A stretch of 64,000 nt of DNA from Erysipelotrichaceae bacterium (GCA_017539025.1 JAFYHT010000071.1:248001-312000); one strand, 5' to 3'. Shown: positions 1-8,448, counted from the first letter of the stretch. The notes: generated by a model not told the origin, from the letters alone. Made by a program: numbers and translations.

Positions 1-1
1 C

Positions 2-358
2 AGTAACAAGAAGATCACCTTCCAGATCGAGAAGCCTTCTAACAAGAAAAAGATCGACAACGTTTCTTATGCGACCATCAAGGTGATGAAATATGATTTT
101 CCGAAATCTTTTGCGTTTGACTATAAGTCGAATACCTATCAGAAGTATACCGAATATGAGCTGATTGATTACGATCAGGATAAAGATACCACGACCTTTA
201 CAGTATATTTCTATGACAGCATCAGAAAAAACGGAGTCACAAAGGTCAGAAATTCTGACAGTAAAGATCTGAAAAAAGCCCCTCTAACACTGAAGCTGCA
301 GTTCAGACGTTCATTCAAAGATTATATGAATAAGAAAAGACTGATCGAAGACGAGTAA
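2..358 (+). CDS. C-terminal part of an unknown protein (5' end outside window)
   Basis: The frame is open from base 2 to the TAA at 356-358, so the gene starts upstream of the window; an internal ATG at 83 is not needed. The visible 118 residues are rich in lysine, aspartate and aromatic residues, have no membrane segment, and alternate in a way that suggests beta strands. The last residues are charged (ending EDE). I do not recognise a family. No terminator with a clean T-run follows; an inverted repeat at 359-390 lies downstream. Confidence 0.6.
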   Translation, partial: SNKKITFQIEKPSNKKKIDNVSYATIKVMKYDFPKSFAFDYKSNTYQKYTEYELIDYDQDKDTTTFTVYFYDSIRKNGVTKVRNSDSKDLKKAPLTLKLQFRRSFKDYMNKKRLIEDE

Positions 359-448
359 AAGATCGCCTGGAACAGATTCGTTGCGATCTTCATATGCAAC
401 AACCTTATCTTTTACAGTACTTCGTAAATTTCACTGTAAGAAAGTTTC

Positions 449-472
449 AAAAAGCCTCATTCAGAGGCTTTT
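449..472 (-). terminator. Terminator overlapping the stop of the GH13 gene
   Basis: Read on the minus strand, AAAAGCCTC and GAGGCTTTTT form a 9-bp stem around a short loop that contains the TGA stop of the alpha-glucosidase. The T-run follows directly. The stem also ends in A/T on the other strand, so it may stop the upstream plus-strand gene too. Confidence 0.75.
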
Positions 473-2136
473 ACTTCGCAAACAAGAAACTGATACCCTT
501 TCAACAAGATACCATCGCTATTAAACTCAGCTTCTTCATAATTGTTCAGCAGGACCTGATATTCGCCATCCGGTATTTCAACATTTCGCTCTTCTTTCTG
601 AGCGTTTGCCAGGATCAGAAGTGTTTTGTCGTCATGTCTTCGATAATATGCGATCAGGTTTTTCTGTTCAGACAGATATGGTTCAAAAGAACCGATCGCA
701 AATGTTTCGTTGTATTCCGGGTCTTTTCTGAGCGCAGTCATACTGCGATAGAAATTCAACAGAGAATCTTTTCTTGTTTCCTGTTCCTCGACATTGATAT
801 TAATATAGTTCGGATTGACTCTTTGCCAAGGAGCGACATTGCTGAAGCCGGCGTTTGGTTTATCGTTCCATTGGACCGGTGTACGGGCATTGTCTCTGGA
901 TAAGGCACTGACGGTATCCAAAGCTTCCTTAATGCTGTATCCATTTCGAATGATCGTGTCGTACATGTTTTTAGCATCGATATCGAGCAGTTCATCTCTG
1001 CTTTCAAATATCAGGTTTTCCATTCCGATCTCTTGTCCCTGATAGATGAAAGGGATTCCCTTGGCAAAGAAGTAGATTCCTGCAAGAAGTTTCTTTGATG
1101 TTTCGCAGATGTCTTCTTTTCTGATGAAATGAGATGCAGCTCTTGGCTGATCGTGGTTTTCAATGACAAGAGACAGGGTACCAATGTCTTTGGCGTCTTC
1201 CATCGCTTGAAACTCTGCGTTCTTGTAATCTTCGCCGGATAGCACCTTAAGAGTCTTTGTCTGATCTTCGTAATTACGTCCGTAATGGCTGGCAGAGAAA
1301 TCGAAAATCGTAGAGAAATAACCGTTCTTGCCGATATTCTTTTCCATCTTTTCCTTGGTGATGCCAAAGACTTCACCAACTGTAAAGGCATCGTATGGAA
1401 CAAAACATTCATCTCTTAATTCATAAAGCAGTTCATCAAGACCCCTTGCGTGATCCAACATCGTAGAGATAGCAACCAGACCATCGCTTTGATCAGGCTC
1501 ATAATCTCTGAACGGAAGATCTTTTTTGATATGGTTGATCGCATCGACTCGGAAACCCGCAAGACCTTTGTCCAGCCACCATTTGATCATGGTGAAGATC
1601 TCTTGTCTGACTTCTTGATTTTCCCAGTTGAGATCCGGCTGTTTCTTATGGAAGGTGTGAAGATATACCTTGTCAGGATGACCAGGCAAGACTTCCCAGG
1701 CTCTGCCGCCGAAGACCGATCTCAGATTGTTTGGATAGTGAACCCCGTCAAAATCTTCGATGTAGAAGTACTTGCCGTATTTTCCATCGGGATCTTCGAT
1801 CGCTTTCTTAAACCAGAAGTGTTCATCGGAACAGTGATTGACCACAAGATCCATCAGGATGCCGATGTCTCTCTTCTTTGCTTCAAAGAGCAGTTCATCA
1901 AAATCATCCATGTTTCCAAACAGAGGATTGATCTGATAGTAATCGGAAATATCATATCCCTCATCAGCCATCGGTGATGCATAACAAGGAGAGATCCACA
2001 GCAGATCGATGTTTAATGATTTCAGATAATCAAGCCGATCGATGATCCCGCGAAGATTGCCGATGCCGTCATCATCCGTATCAAGAAAGCTTTTCGGATA
2101 GATCTGATATACCGTTTTGTTTTCCCACCATTTCAT
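457..2136 (-). CDS. GH13 alpha-glucosidase (oligo-1,6-glucosidase / maltase type)
   Basis: A 559-residue cytoplasmic glycoside hydrolase of the GH13 oligo-1,6-glucosidase-like group, which cleaves short alpha-glucans or isomalto-oligosaccharides from the non-reducing end. It opens with WWENKTVYQIYPKSF, typical of the group. The catalytic regions are present: DLVVNH near residue 96, GFRVD with nucleophile Asp198, GEVFG with acid/base Glu255, and ENHDQPR with Asp329. Ala199 follows the nucleophile; dextran glucosidases usually have Val there, so alpha-1,4 activity is possible (inference). There is no signal peptide. It stands alone, 18 bases downstream of the antitoxin gene on the same strand, with its own terminator. 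Confidence 0.93.
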   Translation of the reverse strand: MKWWENKTVYQIYPKSFLDTDDDGIGNLRGIIDRLDYLKSLNIDLLWISPCYASPMADEGYDISDYYQINPLFGNMDDFDELLFEAKKRDIGILMDLVVNHCSDEHFWFKKAIEDPDGKYGKYFYIEDFDGVHYPNNLRSVFGGRAWEVLPGHPDKVYLHTFHKKQPDLNWENQEVRQEIFTMIKWWLDKGLAGFRVDAINHIKKDLPFRDYEPDQSDGLVAISTMLDHARGLDELLYELRDECFVPYDAFTVGEVFGITKEKMEKNIGKNGYFSTIFDFSASHYGRNYEDQTKTLKVLSGEDYKNAEFQAMEDAKDIGTLSLVIENHDQPRAASHFIRKEDICETSKKLLAGIYFFAKGIPFIYQGQEIGMENLIFESRDELLDIDAKNMYDTIIRNGYSIKEALDTVSALSRDNARTPVQWNDKPNAGFSNVAPWQRVNPNYININVEEQETRKDSLLNFYRSMTALRKDPEYNETFAIGSFEPYLSEQKNLIAYYRRHDDKTLLILANAQKEERNVEIPDGEYQVLLNNYEEAEFNSDGILLKGYQFLVCEVKASE

Positions 2137-2154
2137 AGTTGTTTAATTCCTCTT

Positions 2155-2412
2155 CTATAATTCATTTATTTTATCTTTGAAATAATTAACGACATCTTCT
2201 GATGTAACATATGAAGAAGATTTTGCTTGAAGCAGTTCTGACATCAGCTGCAACGAAGCCTTATCTTTACTGTATTCTTCAAATTCCGCAATCTTCATCA
2301 ACACATAAGCGCCCCTCCCGTTTTTTGTCAGATATACAATATTGCCGTCTTCTGTTTCTTTAAGAACGGAAGGATAATTTCTTAAGTCTGATACCGGCCT
2401 GATTATAGTCAT
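2155..2412 (-). CDS. Phd/YefM-type antitoxin without a visible toxin
   Basis: An 85-residue protein. The N-terminus (TIIRPVSDLRNY) and the following segment (IVYLTKNGRGAYVLM) match the DNA-binding fold of Phd/YefM antitoxins; the acidic C-terminal half would be the toxin-wrapping tail. A strong site (GGAGG) precedes the ATG at 2412. The usual partner (RelE/YoeB or Doc) should follow, but the next gene on this strand is the GH13 enzyme. It is therefore an orphan antitoxin or a stand-alone repressor. Four copies of a 10-base element lie just upstream and are probably its operator. Confidence 0.85.
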   Translation of the reverse strand: MTIIRPVSDLRNYPSVLKETEDGNIVYLTKNGRGAYVLMKIAEFEEYSKDKASLQLMSELLQAKSSSYVTSEDVVNYFKDKINEL

Positions 2413-2435
2413 GTGAGTTTACCTCCAAGCACATT

Positions 2436-2485
2436 ATATCGAATAAAAAATATATCGAATAATATATCGAATAATATTTCGAATA
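2436..2485. promoter_or_regulatory. Iterated operator upstream of the antitoxin gene
   Basis: The element ATATCGAATA occurs at 2436, 2452 and 2464, with a variant ATTTCGAATA at 2476. Spacings are 16, 12 and 12 bases. The array sits 24 bases upstream of the antitoxin start, where autoregulatory Phd/YefM operators lie. The 12-base phase would put repressor molecules on nearly the same face of the helix. Confidence 0.6.
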
Positions 2486-2553
2486 TCAATTATAAATCAG
2501 GTTAAGAAAAGCAAAACAACATTAAGGATATAATAATTAATAGAGGACTTGTT

Positions 2554-3225
2554 ATGAACAAACAATTATTTATTCAGGCGATCACAAAGTATGTCGCCGG
2601 TGTACTTCTGGTAGGAGCTCTGATATTTTTACCTGCAGGTACATTAAACTTCAGGAATGGATGGATACTGATGACCATCCTGTTTGTACCGATGTTTCTT
2701 GCGGGACTGGTGATGATGAAAAAGAATCCGGATCTCTTAAGGAAAAGATTGGATGCCAAAGAGAAAGAAAGTGAACAGAAAGAAGTCATTGCCTTGAGCG
2801 GACTGATGTTTCTGGCGGCTTTCATCCTGGCGGGATTGAATTATCGCTTCAGATGGATGATCCTTCCGGATGTCGTTGTATATATCGGTGCAGCAATATT
2901 TCTCTTATCTTATCTTCTATATGCAGAAGTCTTAAGAGAGAATACCTATCTTTCCAGGACTATAGAGGTACAGGAAGATCAGAAGGTCATCGATACCGGA
3001 TTGTATGGGATCGTTCGTCATCCGATGTATATGGCAACTGTGTTCCTCTTTCTTTCCATGCCTCTGGTGCTTGGTTCTCTGATCTCTTTTGTGGTGATGT
3101 TGGGATATATCCCGATCATCGCCAAGAGGATCAGGAATGAAGAAGAAGTCCTGGAAGAAGGATTGAAGGGATATAAGGAATATAAACAGAAAGTCAGATA
3201 CAAGGTCATCCCTTATATCTGGTAA
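2554..3225 (+). CDS. Isoprenylcysteine carboxyl methyltransferase-family membrane protein
   Basis: A 223-residue integral membrane protein with about five hydrophobic segments (near 13-30, 36-55, 80-95, 103-123, 160-190). The C-terminal half has the ICMT/phospholipid methyltransferase signature: GLYGIVRHPMY (Arg155-His156-Pro157), then a helix with paired acidic residues (EEEVLEEG) and Tyr-Ile-Trp at the end. The family uses S-adenosylmethionine at the membrane; in bacteria the substrate is usually unknown. A TATAAT box and AGAGGA precede the ATG. Single gene; no partner suggests a pathway. Confidence 0.85.
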   Translation: MNKQLFIQAITKYVAGVLLVGALIFLPAGTLNFRNGWILMTILFVPMFLAGLVMMKKNPDLLRKRLDAKEKESEQKEVIALSGLMFLAAFILAGLNYRFRWMILPDVVVYIGAAIFLLSYLLYAEVLRENTYLSRTIEVQEDQKVIDTGLYGIVRHPMYMATVFLFLSMPLVLGSLISFVVMLGYIPIIAKRIRNEEEVLEEGLKGYKEYKQKVRYKVIPYIW

Positions 3226-3293
3226 AAACCTTACCGTTAGATGATAGAATGAAAGTGTAATCAAAGATAGATCATATCAGAAAGGTGAATGTT

Positions 3294-5108
3294 ATGAAAA
3301 TCCTGTTTGTTACCAGTGAGTGTGCACCGTTCTCTAAATCAGGCGGACTGGCAGATGTCGCTTTTTCGCTTCCTCCTGCTCTGGCAAAGACCGACAACGA
3401 AGTCGAGATCATCACTCCTTACTACAAATGCGTCAGAGACAGATTTGAGAAAGAGATCAAATTCGTTTCTTCTCACAAGATCGCACTGGGTCAGAAGACA
3501 CCGGATTGCGATCTGTACAAAGGAAAACTATCCGGCGTGACCGTCTGGTTCGTTGACAATAAGGAACTCTTTGACAGAGATAAGCTCTATGGCTATGACG
3601 ATGACAAGTACCGTTTCGCTTTCTTCTCAAAAGCAGTCATCGAGCTGATGGACAAACTGGATTTCATCCCGGACATCTTACACTGCAACGACTGGGAAAC
3701 GGCACCGGCAGTTCTCTATCTGAAAGACGACCAGGCAAGAAGAGCACAATACAGAAACGTCAGAACAGTATATACGATCCACAATATCGCCTACCAGGGA
3801 CAGTTTGGTGAAAACGAACTGACAGAAACCTTTGGTTTAGACAAGGGCTGGTATGACGGTGGCTTAGGCTACATCTATGAAGGAAGAAGAGACATCAACC
3901 TGATGAAGGGAGCGATGCTGATGGCAGACGCCGTATCGACCGTATCACCTACTTATGCCAGAGAGCTTCATACGCCGCAGTTTGGCAAGGGTTTACAGGG
4001 AGTGTGCGACCTGGTGGAATCCAAGATGTATGGTATCTTAAACGGTATCGACCCCGATCACTACGATCCAGGCAAGGACGAGAGGATCCCTGCCAACTTC
4101 ACTGCCAAAGATAAATCCGGCAAGGACATCTGTAAGGAATACATCCAGGAAGAATTCGGTATCAAGAAAGAGAAGAACTGGCCTCTATTCGCGGTCGTCG
4201 CAAGACTTGTTGAACAGAAGGGTGTCGACCTGATCAGAGAACTGCTTCCGGAAATGATGAAGAAGGGCGTACAACTGATCATCTTCGGTCAGGGTGACAA
4301 GAAATATACTGATTACTTCTATGAGTGCATCAACACATACCCGGGACAGTTCGGTTTCTCTGATAAGTATACGGAAGAGATGGCTGCCAAGGTCTTTGCG
4401 GGTGCTGACTTCTATCTGATGCCTTCCTCATTTGAACCGTGCGGATTATCACAGATGATGGCAATGAGATATGGAACAGTTCCGATCGTTCATGAGACCG
4501 GCGGTCTCAAGGATACCGTCAGACCATATTCTGATTTCGATGGGATCGGTGACGGCTTCTCCTTCTCGCAATATAATTCAAAAGCACTGATGCTGGCGAT
4601 CGATGCAGCGATCAAGGTCTACTTCGCAGAACACGAAACATTTGAAGTCATCAAAGACAGATGCATGAAGAAAAACTTCTCCTGGAAAAAGTCAGCCCAG
4701 ACTTATCTGAAGATGTATTCGGATATCTGCGGCAACGGTTCAGATCCAAATGTCACTTTCAATGATGCATATGAAGCTTTGGAAGTCGTCTATACAGATC
4801 TGGAAGAAAGCAGAAATGAATATCTGAAGAAACAGGCAGATGATTATCTCAATATCGCTCAGATCCGCATCGAAGGACCGGGCGAAGGAACATATCATGT
4901 CAAGTTCACCAAGGAAGGTATGGAGATGCATCCGTACAGTGTAGAAAATCCGCACGTATCGATCGCAACCAACTTCGATAACCTCTACAATATGGCGACC
5001 GGAGTGACTTCCGCAGACAAACTCTTCGTCAACGGACAGATGAAAGTGGAAGGCAACATTTCAAAAGGTGCAGAATTAAGATATCTGATCGGAAAATACA
5101 AAGACTGA
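3294..5108 (+). CDS. glgA: Glycogen synthase (GT5) with a C-terminal SCP2-like domain
   Basis: A 604-residue protein. Residues 1 to about 480 are a bacterial ADP-glucose starch/glycogen synthase: KSGGLAD at residues 15-21 binds ADP-glucose, and PSSFEPCGLSQ is the C-lobe signature. A GTG at 3285 is in frame, but the AAAGGTG ribosome site only fits the ATG at 3294. GlgA normally ends near 480 residues; here about 125 more follow. Roughly 515-604 resembles an SCP2/sterol-carrier fold (acidic strand, then DKLFVNGQMKVEGN). The other glg genes are not in the window. A terminator follows directly. Confidence 0.93.
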   Translation: MKILFVTSECAPFSKSGGLADVAFSLPPALAKTDNEVEIITPYYKCVRDRFEKEIKFVSSHKIALGQKTPDCDLYKGKLSGVTVWFVDNKELFDRDKLYGYDDDKYRFAFFSKAVIELMDKLDFIPDILHCNDWETAPAVLYLKDDQARRAQYRNVRTVYTIHNIAYQGQFGENELTETFGLDKGWYDGGLGYIYEGRRDINLMKGAMLMADAVSTVSPTYARELHTPQFGKGLQGVCDLVESKMYGILNGIDPDHYDPGKDERIPANFTAKDKSGKDICKEYIQEEFGIKKEKNWPLFAVVARLVEQKGVDLIRELLPEMMKKGVQLIIFGQGDKKYTDYFYECINTYPGQFGFSDKYTEEMAAKVFAGADFYLMPSSFEPCGLSQMMAMRYGTVPIVHETGGLKDTVRPYSDFDGIGDGFSFSQYNSKALMLAIDAAIKVYFAEHETFEVIKDRCMKKNFSWKKSAQTYLKMYSDICGNGSDPNVTFNDAYEALEVVYTDLEESRNEYLKKQADDYLNIAQIRIEGPGEGTYHVKFTKEGMEMHPYSVENPHVSIATNFDNLYNMATGVTSADKLFVNGQMKVEGNISKGAELRYLIGKYKD

Positions 5109-5112
5109 AGAA

Positions 5113-5142
5113 AAGCTCCCCGGTAAAATCCAGGGAGTTTTT
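5113..5142. terminator. Terminator after glgA
   Basis: CTCCC and GGGAG pair around a 12-base loop, followed by TTTTT, four bases after the glgA stop. It also lies at the 3' end of the convergent minus-strand gene, so it may act in both directions. Confidence 0.7.
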
Positions 5143-5953
5143 AATGATCGGCCTTTCTTTGAAGAACGTCTCTTTTCAGAAACAACATTTCTTTACCCGT
5201 CCTGATAAAAGGGACCAACTTCTCTCTTCTCACAAGGTCTGATATGTTCTGCCTTGAGCAGGACAACATTTCGCAAGCTTGAGCCGTTGATACAAGAAGC
5301 GATCTGATAGAGGAAAGGTATTCACCTCCTGTGATCCTTAACGCAATTCCTTTCTTATAAAGGTCCCTGTGAGATATACACAGATTTTCATTGAAACACA
5401 ATTCGTGTCCATTCCCTGAGATCTTAAGATCTGCATATCTTTCGGGGCTGTAGATCAGCCCGTGATAGCGATCTTCTTTTATAATGTCTGACAGATCACA
5501 TTTTTTCACCATGCCGTTTTTGAAGAAAACAAGGAGTCTGCTTCTGTCAAGATATGAGAAGTCTTCGATCAGAGTCACAAATCTTTCTTGTATCGAGTCA
5601 GGCAGAAAAGATCCATCGATCGACTCCAGATAACAATCATCTTGACTGCAGCGCCCTTTATTCATAAGCAGAAAAGAATAATCATCATATTCTCTGATCT
5701 TCATTTCTCGAAGGAACTGATTGATGTTCTGTCTTTCGGAAGGAACGATCCTCTGTGAGACCCAGTCAGAAGCTTGCTGTGAATTCAAAGAACGATTTCC
5801 GTTTTTCATATAGATATGCAAAGAAACAGGAAGATCACCATATGATACGTCATCCGCGATCTCCAGATAAAAACGCTTTTCCGTTTCATAATAGATCAGA
5901 TAAGCAATCTTTCTGTCATTATCAGCTGCGTCTTTCAATACAAATGCTTTCAT
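5141..5953 (-). CDS. HipA N-subdomain-like protein with DUF2442-like and HTH segments (partner of HipA-like kinase)
   Basis: A 270-residue protein, starting at the ATG at 5953 (AAAGG ten bases upstream). Residues about 1-120 resemble the N-terminal subdomain found next to HipA kinases: a beta-rich part, then IVPSERQNINQFLRE and GRCSQDDCYLE. The middle, around CDLSDIIKEDRYHG, resembles DUF2442. The last 50 residues form an excisionase-like helix-turn-helix (TAQACEMLSCSRQNISDLVR). The gene overlaps the 3' end of the kinase gene by about 32 bases, so the two are translationally coupled. It probably binds the kinase and the palindrome upstream of it. Family assignments are from pattern only. Confidence 0.6.
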   Translation of the reverse strand: MKAFVLKDAADNDRKIAYLIYYETEKRFYLEIADDVSYGDLPVSLHIYMKNGNRSLNSQQASDWVSQRIVPSERQNINQFLREMKIREYDDYSFLLMNKGRCSQDDCYLESIDGSFLPDSIQERFVTLIEDFSYLDRSRLLVFFKNGMVKKCDLSDIIKEDRYHGLIYSPERYADLKISGNGHELCFNENLCISHRDLYKKGIALRITGGEYLSSIRSLLVSTAQACEMLSCSRQNISDLVRREKLVPFIRTGKEMLFLKRDVLQRKADH

Positions 5954-6752
5954 AAATAGAATACCTTTCGCTGATCGTTTCCCAGATCTTGCTGATATGT
6001 TTCCGGGTGATGATCGAAGATAAGCCGTCAAACAGGATCTCTTTATCTTCTTTCTTTAATTTGTTTAAAACCGGAAGGTTTTCAACAGGTATGAGGTCGA
6101 TGTTTTTCTTAAGAGATTCGCTACCGAAAAAGCACTGAACCCTGTAGTCTTTCAAAGGATCAAAATGCGTTATATCATCATCGTTCCTGCAAGAAAAGAG
6201 AAGAGAAAACCCGTTATCAAATATCGGAGCAAGGCGATAAGATTTGCTTTCAGGATCATAAAGCACCTCAATGTTTGCGCCGTGTCTGTCACGATTGATG
6301 ATCAGATAATCTGCAACGATCATCTGATATATATCCTGTATAAAACCAAAACGCGAACAGAACGAAAGAACATCCTCTCCTTCGTTTCTCATATTTTCGT
6401 AAAACAGATCGAAAGCCATTTTGCTTTCACGGCGTTTTCTGAAGTTTTGACTGACACACAGATAAGTGTTGTATTCCTTGTTATCAACAACGATCAATGC
6501 ATTGATCAGGTCATAAGAAACGTGTTTGATTCCAAGCAGATTAAAAAGCCTGTCGGAGATCAGTTCATTTACTGATTCGTGTCCAACAAAGCCGTTGACT
6601 GGATCATAGGAAGATGCTTTGTAATATAATCTGAGGCCATTGATGTCCTGTTGTGCTTTCAACAACGTTCCTGCTGTCCCCGAAGAGCGTCTTGAATAAC
6701 CAAAACGAAGATATCGGAGGTCTGTCAAGTCATTTGTCACTTTTGAGTTCAT
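5922..6752 (-). CDS. HipA-like serine/threonine kinase
   Basis: A 276-residue protein with the catalytic signature of the HipA/PI3K-like kinase fold: DYLIINRDRHGANIEV (the N-x-D-x-H-x-x-N catalytic loop) then PIFDNGFSLL (metal-binding Asp of the DFG equivalent). The usual HipA N-terminal subdomain is missing; a similar segment is encoded by the next gene. HipA kinases phosphorylate glutamyl-tRNA synthetase and related targets and act as toxins, but this one's target is unknown. First gene of a two-gene unit behind an 18-base palindrome. The order is kinase then HTH protein, the reverse of hipBA. Confidence 0.8.
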   Translation of the reverse strand: MNSKVTNDLTDLRYLRFGYSRRSSGTAGTLLKAQQDINGLRLYYKASSYDPVNGFVGHESVNELISDRLFNLLGIKHVSYDLINALIVVDNKEYNTYLCVSQNFRKRRESKMAFDLFYENMRNEGEDVLSFCSRFGFIQDIYQMIVADYLIINRDRHGANIEVLYDPESKSYRLAPIFDNGFSLLFSCRNDDDITHFDPLKDYRVQCFFGSESLKKNIDLIPVENLPVLNKLKKEDKEILFDGLSSIITRKHISKIWETISERYSIYESICIERRS

Positions 6753-6771
6753 AAATTAATTATAATAATTT

Positions 6772-6789
6772 ACTTGTCATATGACAAGT
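6772..6789. promoter_or_regulatory. 18-base perfect palindrome upstream of the HipA-like kinase
   Basis: ACTTGTCAT followed by its exact reverse complement ATGACAAGT, centred at 6780/6781, twenty bases upstream of the kinase start in an AT-rich stretch. A partial copy (GTCAAGTCATTTGTCAC) lies in the first codons, about 6724-6740. Length, symmetry and position fit the operator of the HTH protein encoded in the same unit. Confidence 0.65.
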
Positions 6790-6884
6790 TAATGAGTTTT
6801 GTTTAAAACAGAAAAAAACGAAACAGACCGAAATAAAAAGGCGCGCAATCAAAAATATCCAAAAGGAAAAGATATAATAAGTAT

Positions 6885-7244
6885 GTGCAAAGCATTGATG
6901 AAACATTGGACAGGTTGAATCATTCAAAATTCCGTTCCTCTTTTCATCTGAATGAAAAAGATAAAGAATACATCGCAAAAAAAGGAAGGGATGTCATCGA
7001 AAGACACGCAAGGGATTTTGTGAAGACAAAGCTCTCTGATGCCGATCCGATCAACGATGGCAAGCAGACGCCGATGAAAGGCCATCCGGTATTCAAGGCG
7101 ATGCACGCAACGGCGTGCTGCTGCAGGGGCTGTCTGAATAAATGGTATCGCGTACCAAAACACACAGAATTGAATGAGGTTCAGCAGGAAAAGATCGTCA
7201 GACTGCTGATGGCCTGGATCGATTCCCAAGGAGAAAAAAGATGA
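6885..7244 (+). CDS. DUF4186 family protein
   Basis: A 119-residue protein matching the DUF4186 pattern: FRSSFHLNEKDKEYIAKKG, then HARDFV, NDGKQTPMKGHPVF, and CCCRGCLNKWYRVP. The conserved cysteines and histidines suggest a metal site, but no function is established. The only in-frame start is GTG at 6885. A TATAAT box ends six bases before it and no ribosome site fits, so the mRNA may be leaderless. The stop overlaps the flavodoxin start by four bases. Confidence 0.85.
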   Translation: MQSIDETLDRLNHSKFRSSFHLNEKDKEYIAKKGRDVIERHARDFVKTKLSDADPINDGKQTPMKGHPVFKAMHATACCCRGCLNKWYRVPKHTELNEVQQEKIVRLLMAWIDSQGEKR

Positions 7245-7723
7245 ATAAGATCGTTATCTATTATTCGATGTCGGAGAATGTTGATTTTTGCGCAAAGATG
7301 ATTGCGAAAGAGTGTGATGCCGATCTCTTAAGGATCTTTCCGGAAAAGGCATATCCCAATAAAGGCTTCAAGAAATTCTACTGGGGAGGAAAAAGTGCTG
7401 TCATGGCTGAAACGCCGAAGATCCAGCCATACTATTTCGATCCGGCAAAATATGACACGATCATATTCGGTACTCCGGTCTGGGCATCCACTTTCACACC
7501 GCCTTTGAGAACTTTCATCAAAGAAAACAGGGAAGGGATCAAGGGAAAGAAATATGCAGCCTTTGCCTGCTGTTCCGGTTCCGGAGGGAATAAGGCATTG
7601 AATAAATTAAGAGAATTTCTGAATGCGGATGAATTTATCGCTGAAGCCTTCTTCCTGGATCCGAAGGAGAAAAGAAACAGTGATGAAGCGATCATCGCTT
7701 TTGCGAAAGCATTAGGAAAATAG
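7241..7723 (+). CDS. Flavodoxin family protein
   Basis: A 160-residue single-domain protein. VIYYSMSENVDFCA is the phosphate loop that binds FMN, slightly altered from the flavodoxin signature; FGTPVWASTFTPPLRTF is the second FMN loop. It probably carries electrons or acts as a small NAD(P)H-dependent reductase. It overlaps DUF4186 by four bases and is followed after 12 bases by the lipoprotein gene, so DUF4186, flavodoxin, lipoprotein and lrgAB form one transcription unit. Confidence 0.88.
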   Translation: MNKIVIYYSMSENVDFCAKMIAKECDADLLRIFPEKAYPNKGFKKFYWGGKSAVMAETPKIQPYYFDPAKYDTIIFGTPVWASTFTPPLRTFIKENREGIKGKKYAAFACCSGSGGNKALNKLREFLNADEFIAEAFFLDPKEKRNSDEAIIAFAKALGK

Positions 7724-7735
7724 AAAGAAAGAAAT

Positions 7736-8098
7736 ATGAAAAACAGAAAGATCACATTGTTTATCTTAAGTGTCCTCCTTCTGTTTTTGTGTGCCTGCAC
7801 AAGCAAGGATATCATGGATGAAATACCGGGCGTCTATTATCCGGTGTCCTGTGCTTCAGATGAAGGAGAGATCTTTGAGATAGAGGATGAAGAACTTCAT
7901 ATCGAAGCAGACGGAAAGGGATATTTCCTCTTCAGCGGCAATATGTATGAACTTCGCTGGAATTATGAAGATGGTAAATTCACATTTGAAGATTCCAGTG
8001 ACGACGTCTTTACCGGTACCTATAAAAAAGGAGAGATCTCCGGCAAGTACTTCAACGATTACAATTACGTCTTCAAAAAGAAAAAGGGGGAGAAATGA
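7736..8098 (+). CDS. Small putative lipoprotein
   Basis: A 120-residue protein with a lipoprotein signal: MKNRK, a hydrophobic core, then LCAC with Cys21 as the lipidated residue. The mature part is acidic and beta-rich with GTYKKGEISGKYF-like repeats, as in small lipocalin-like or DUF-type extracytoplasmic proteins; I cannot name the family. It overlaps lrgA by four bases (ATGA). Confidence 0.8.
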   Translation: MKNRKITLFILSVLLLFLCACTSKDIMDEIPGVYYPVSCASDEGEIFEIEDEELHIEADGKGYFLFSGNMYELRWNYEDGKFTFEDSSDDVFTGTYKKGEISGKYFNDYNYVFKKKKGEK

Positions 8099-8448
8099 AA
8101 TATCTGAAACAATTCTGCATCATCCTGGCTTTCTGCTTTGTTGGTGAAGCCTTGCATCATTTCCTTCCTCTGCCCATCCCTGCCAGCATCTATGGGATCG
8201 TGCTTCTTTTCCTGTCGCTCTTATCAGGATTGATCAAGGTTGAACAGATCAAGGAAACATCCGCATTCCTGATCGAGATCATGGCCGTCATGTTTATCCC
8301 GGCAGCAGCCGGACTCATCAATGTCTGGGATGTGATCAAGGAGAAATGGTTCGCCTATATCCTGGTCATCGTATTATCTACCATACTGGTCATGGTGATC
8401 AGCGGATCCATCACTCAAAGGATCATCAAAGGAGGGAAAAAGTCATGA
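8095..8448 (+). CDS. lrgA: CidA/LrgA family holin-like membrane protein
   Basis: A 117-residue membrane protein with four hydrophobic segments and the LrgA/CidA motif around LPLPIPASIYGIVLLFLSL (about residues 24-42), followed by FLIEIMAVMFIPAAAGL. The family forms holin-like complexes or, in recent work, pyruvate or metabolite transporters. It is paired with lrgB through an ATGA overlap, as usual. I see no LytSR-type regulator beside it. Confidence 0.9.
   Translation: MKYLKQFCIILAFCFVGEALHHFLPLPIPASIYGIVLLFLSLLSGLIKVEQIKETSAFLIEIMAVMFIPAAAGLINVWDVIKEKWFAYILVIVLSTILVMVISGSITQRIIKGGKKS

Noticed and set aside
359..390. Inverted repeat AAGATCGC/GCGATCTT as a terminator of the first gene
   Set aside because: The loop is long and no T-run follows; GATC-rich symmetric words are common by chance in this genome.
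1450..1977. 175-codon frame opposite the alpha-glucosidase
   Set aside because: A shadow of the GH13 gene on the other strand; the GH13 motifs are all in the minus frame. Other antisense frames of 100 codons or more were dropped for the same reason.
3285..3293. GTG start for glgA at 3285
   Set aside because: It overlaps the AAAGGTG ribosome site; the ATG at 3294 has the right spacing.
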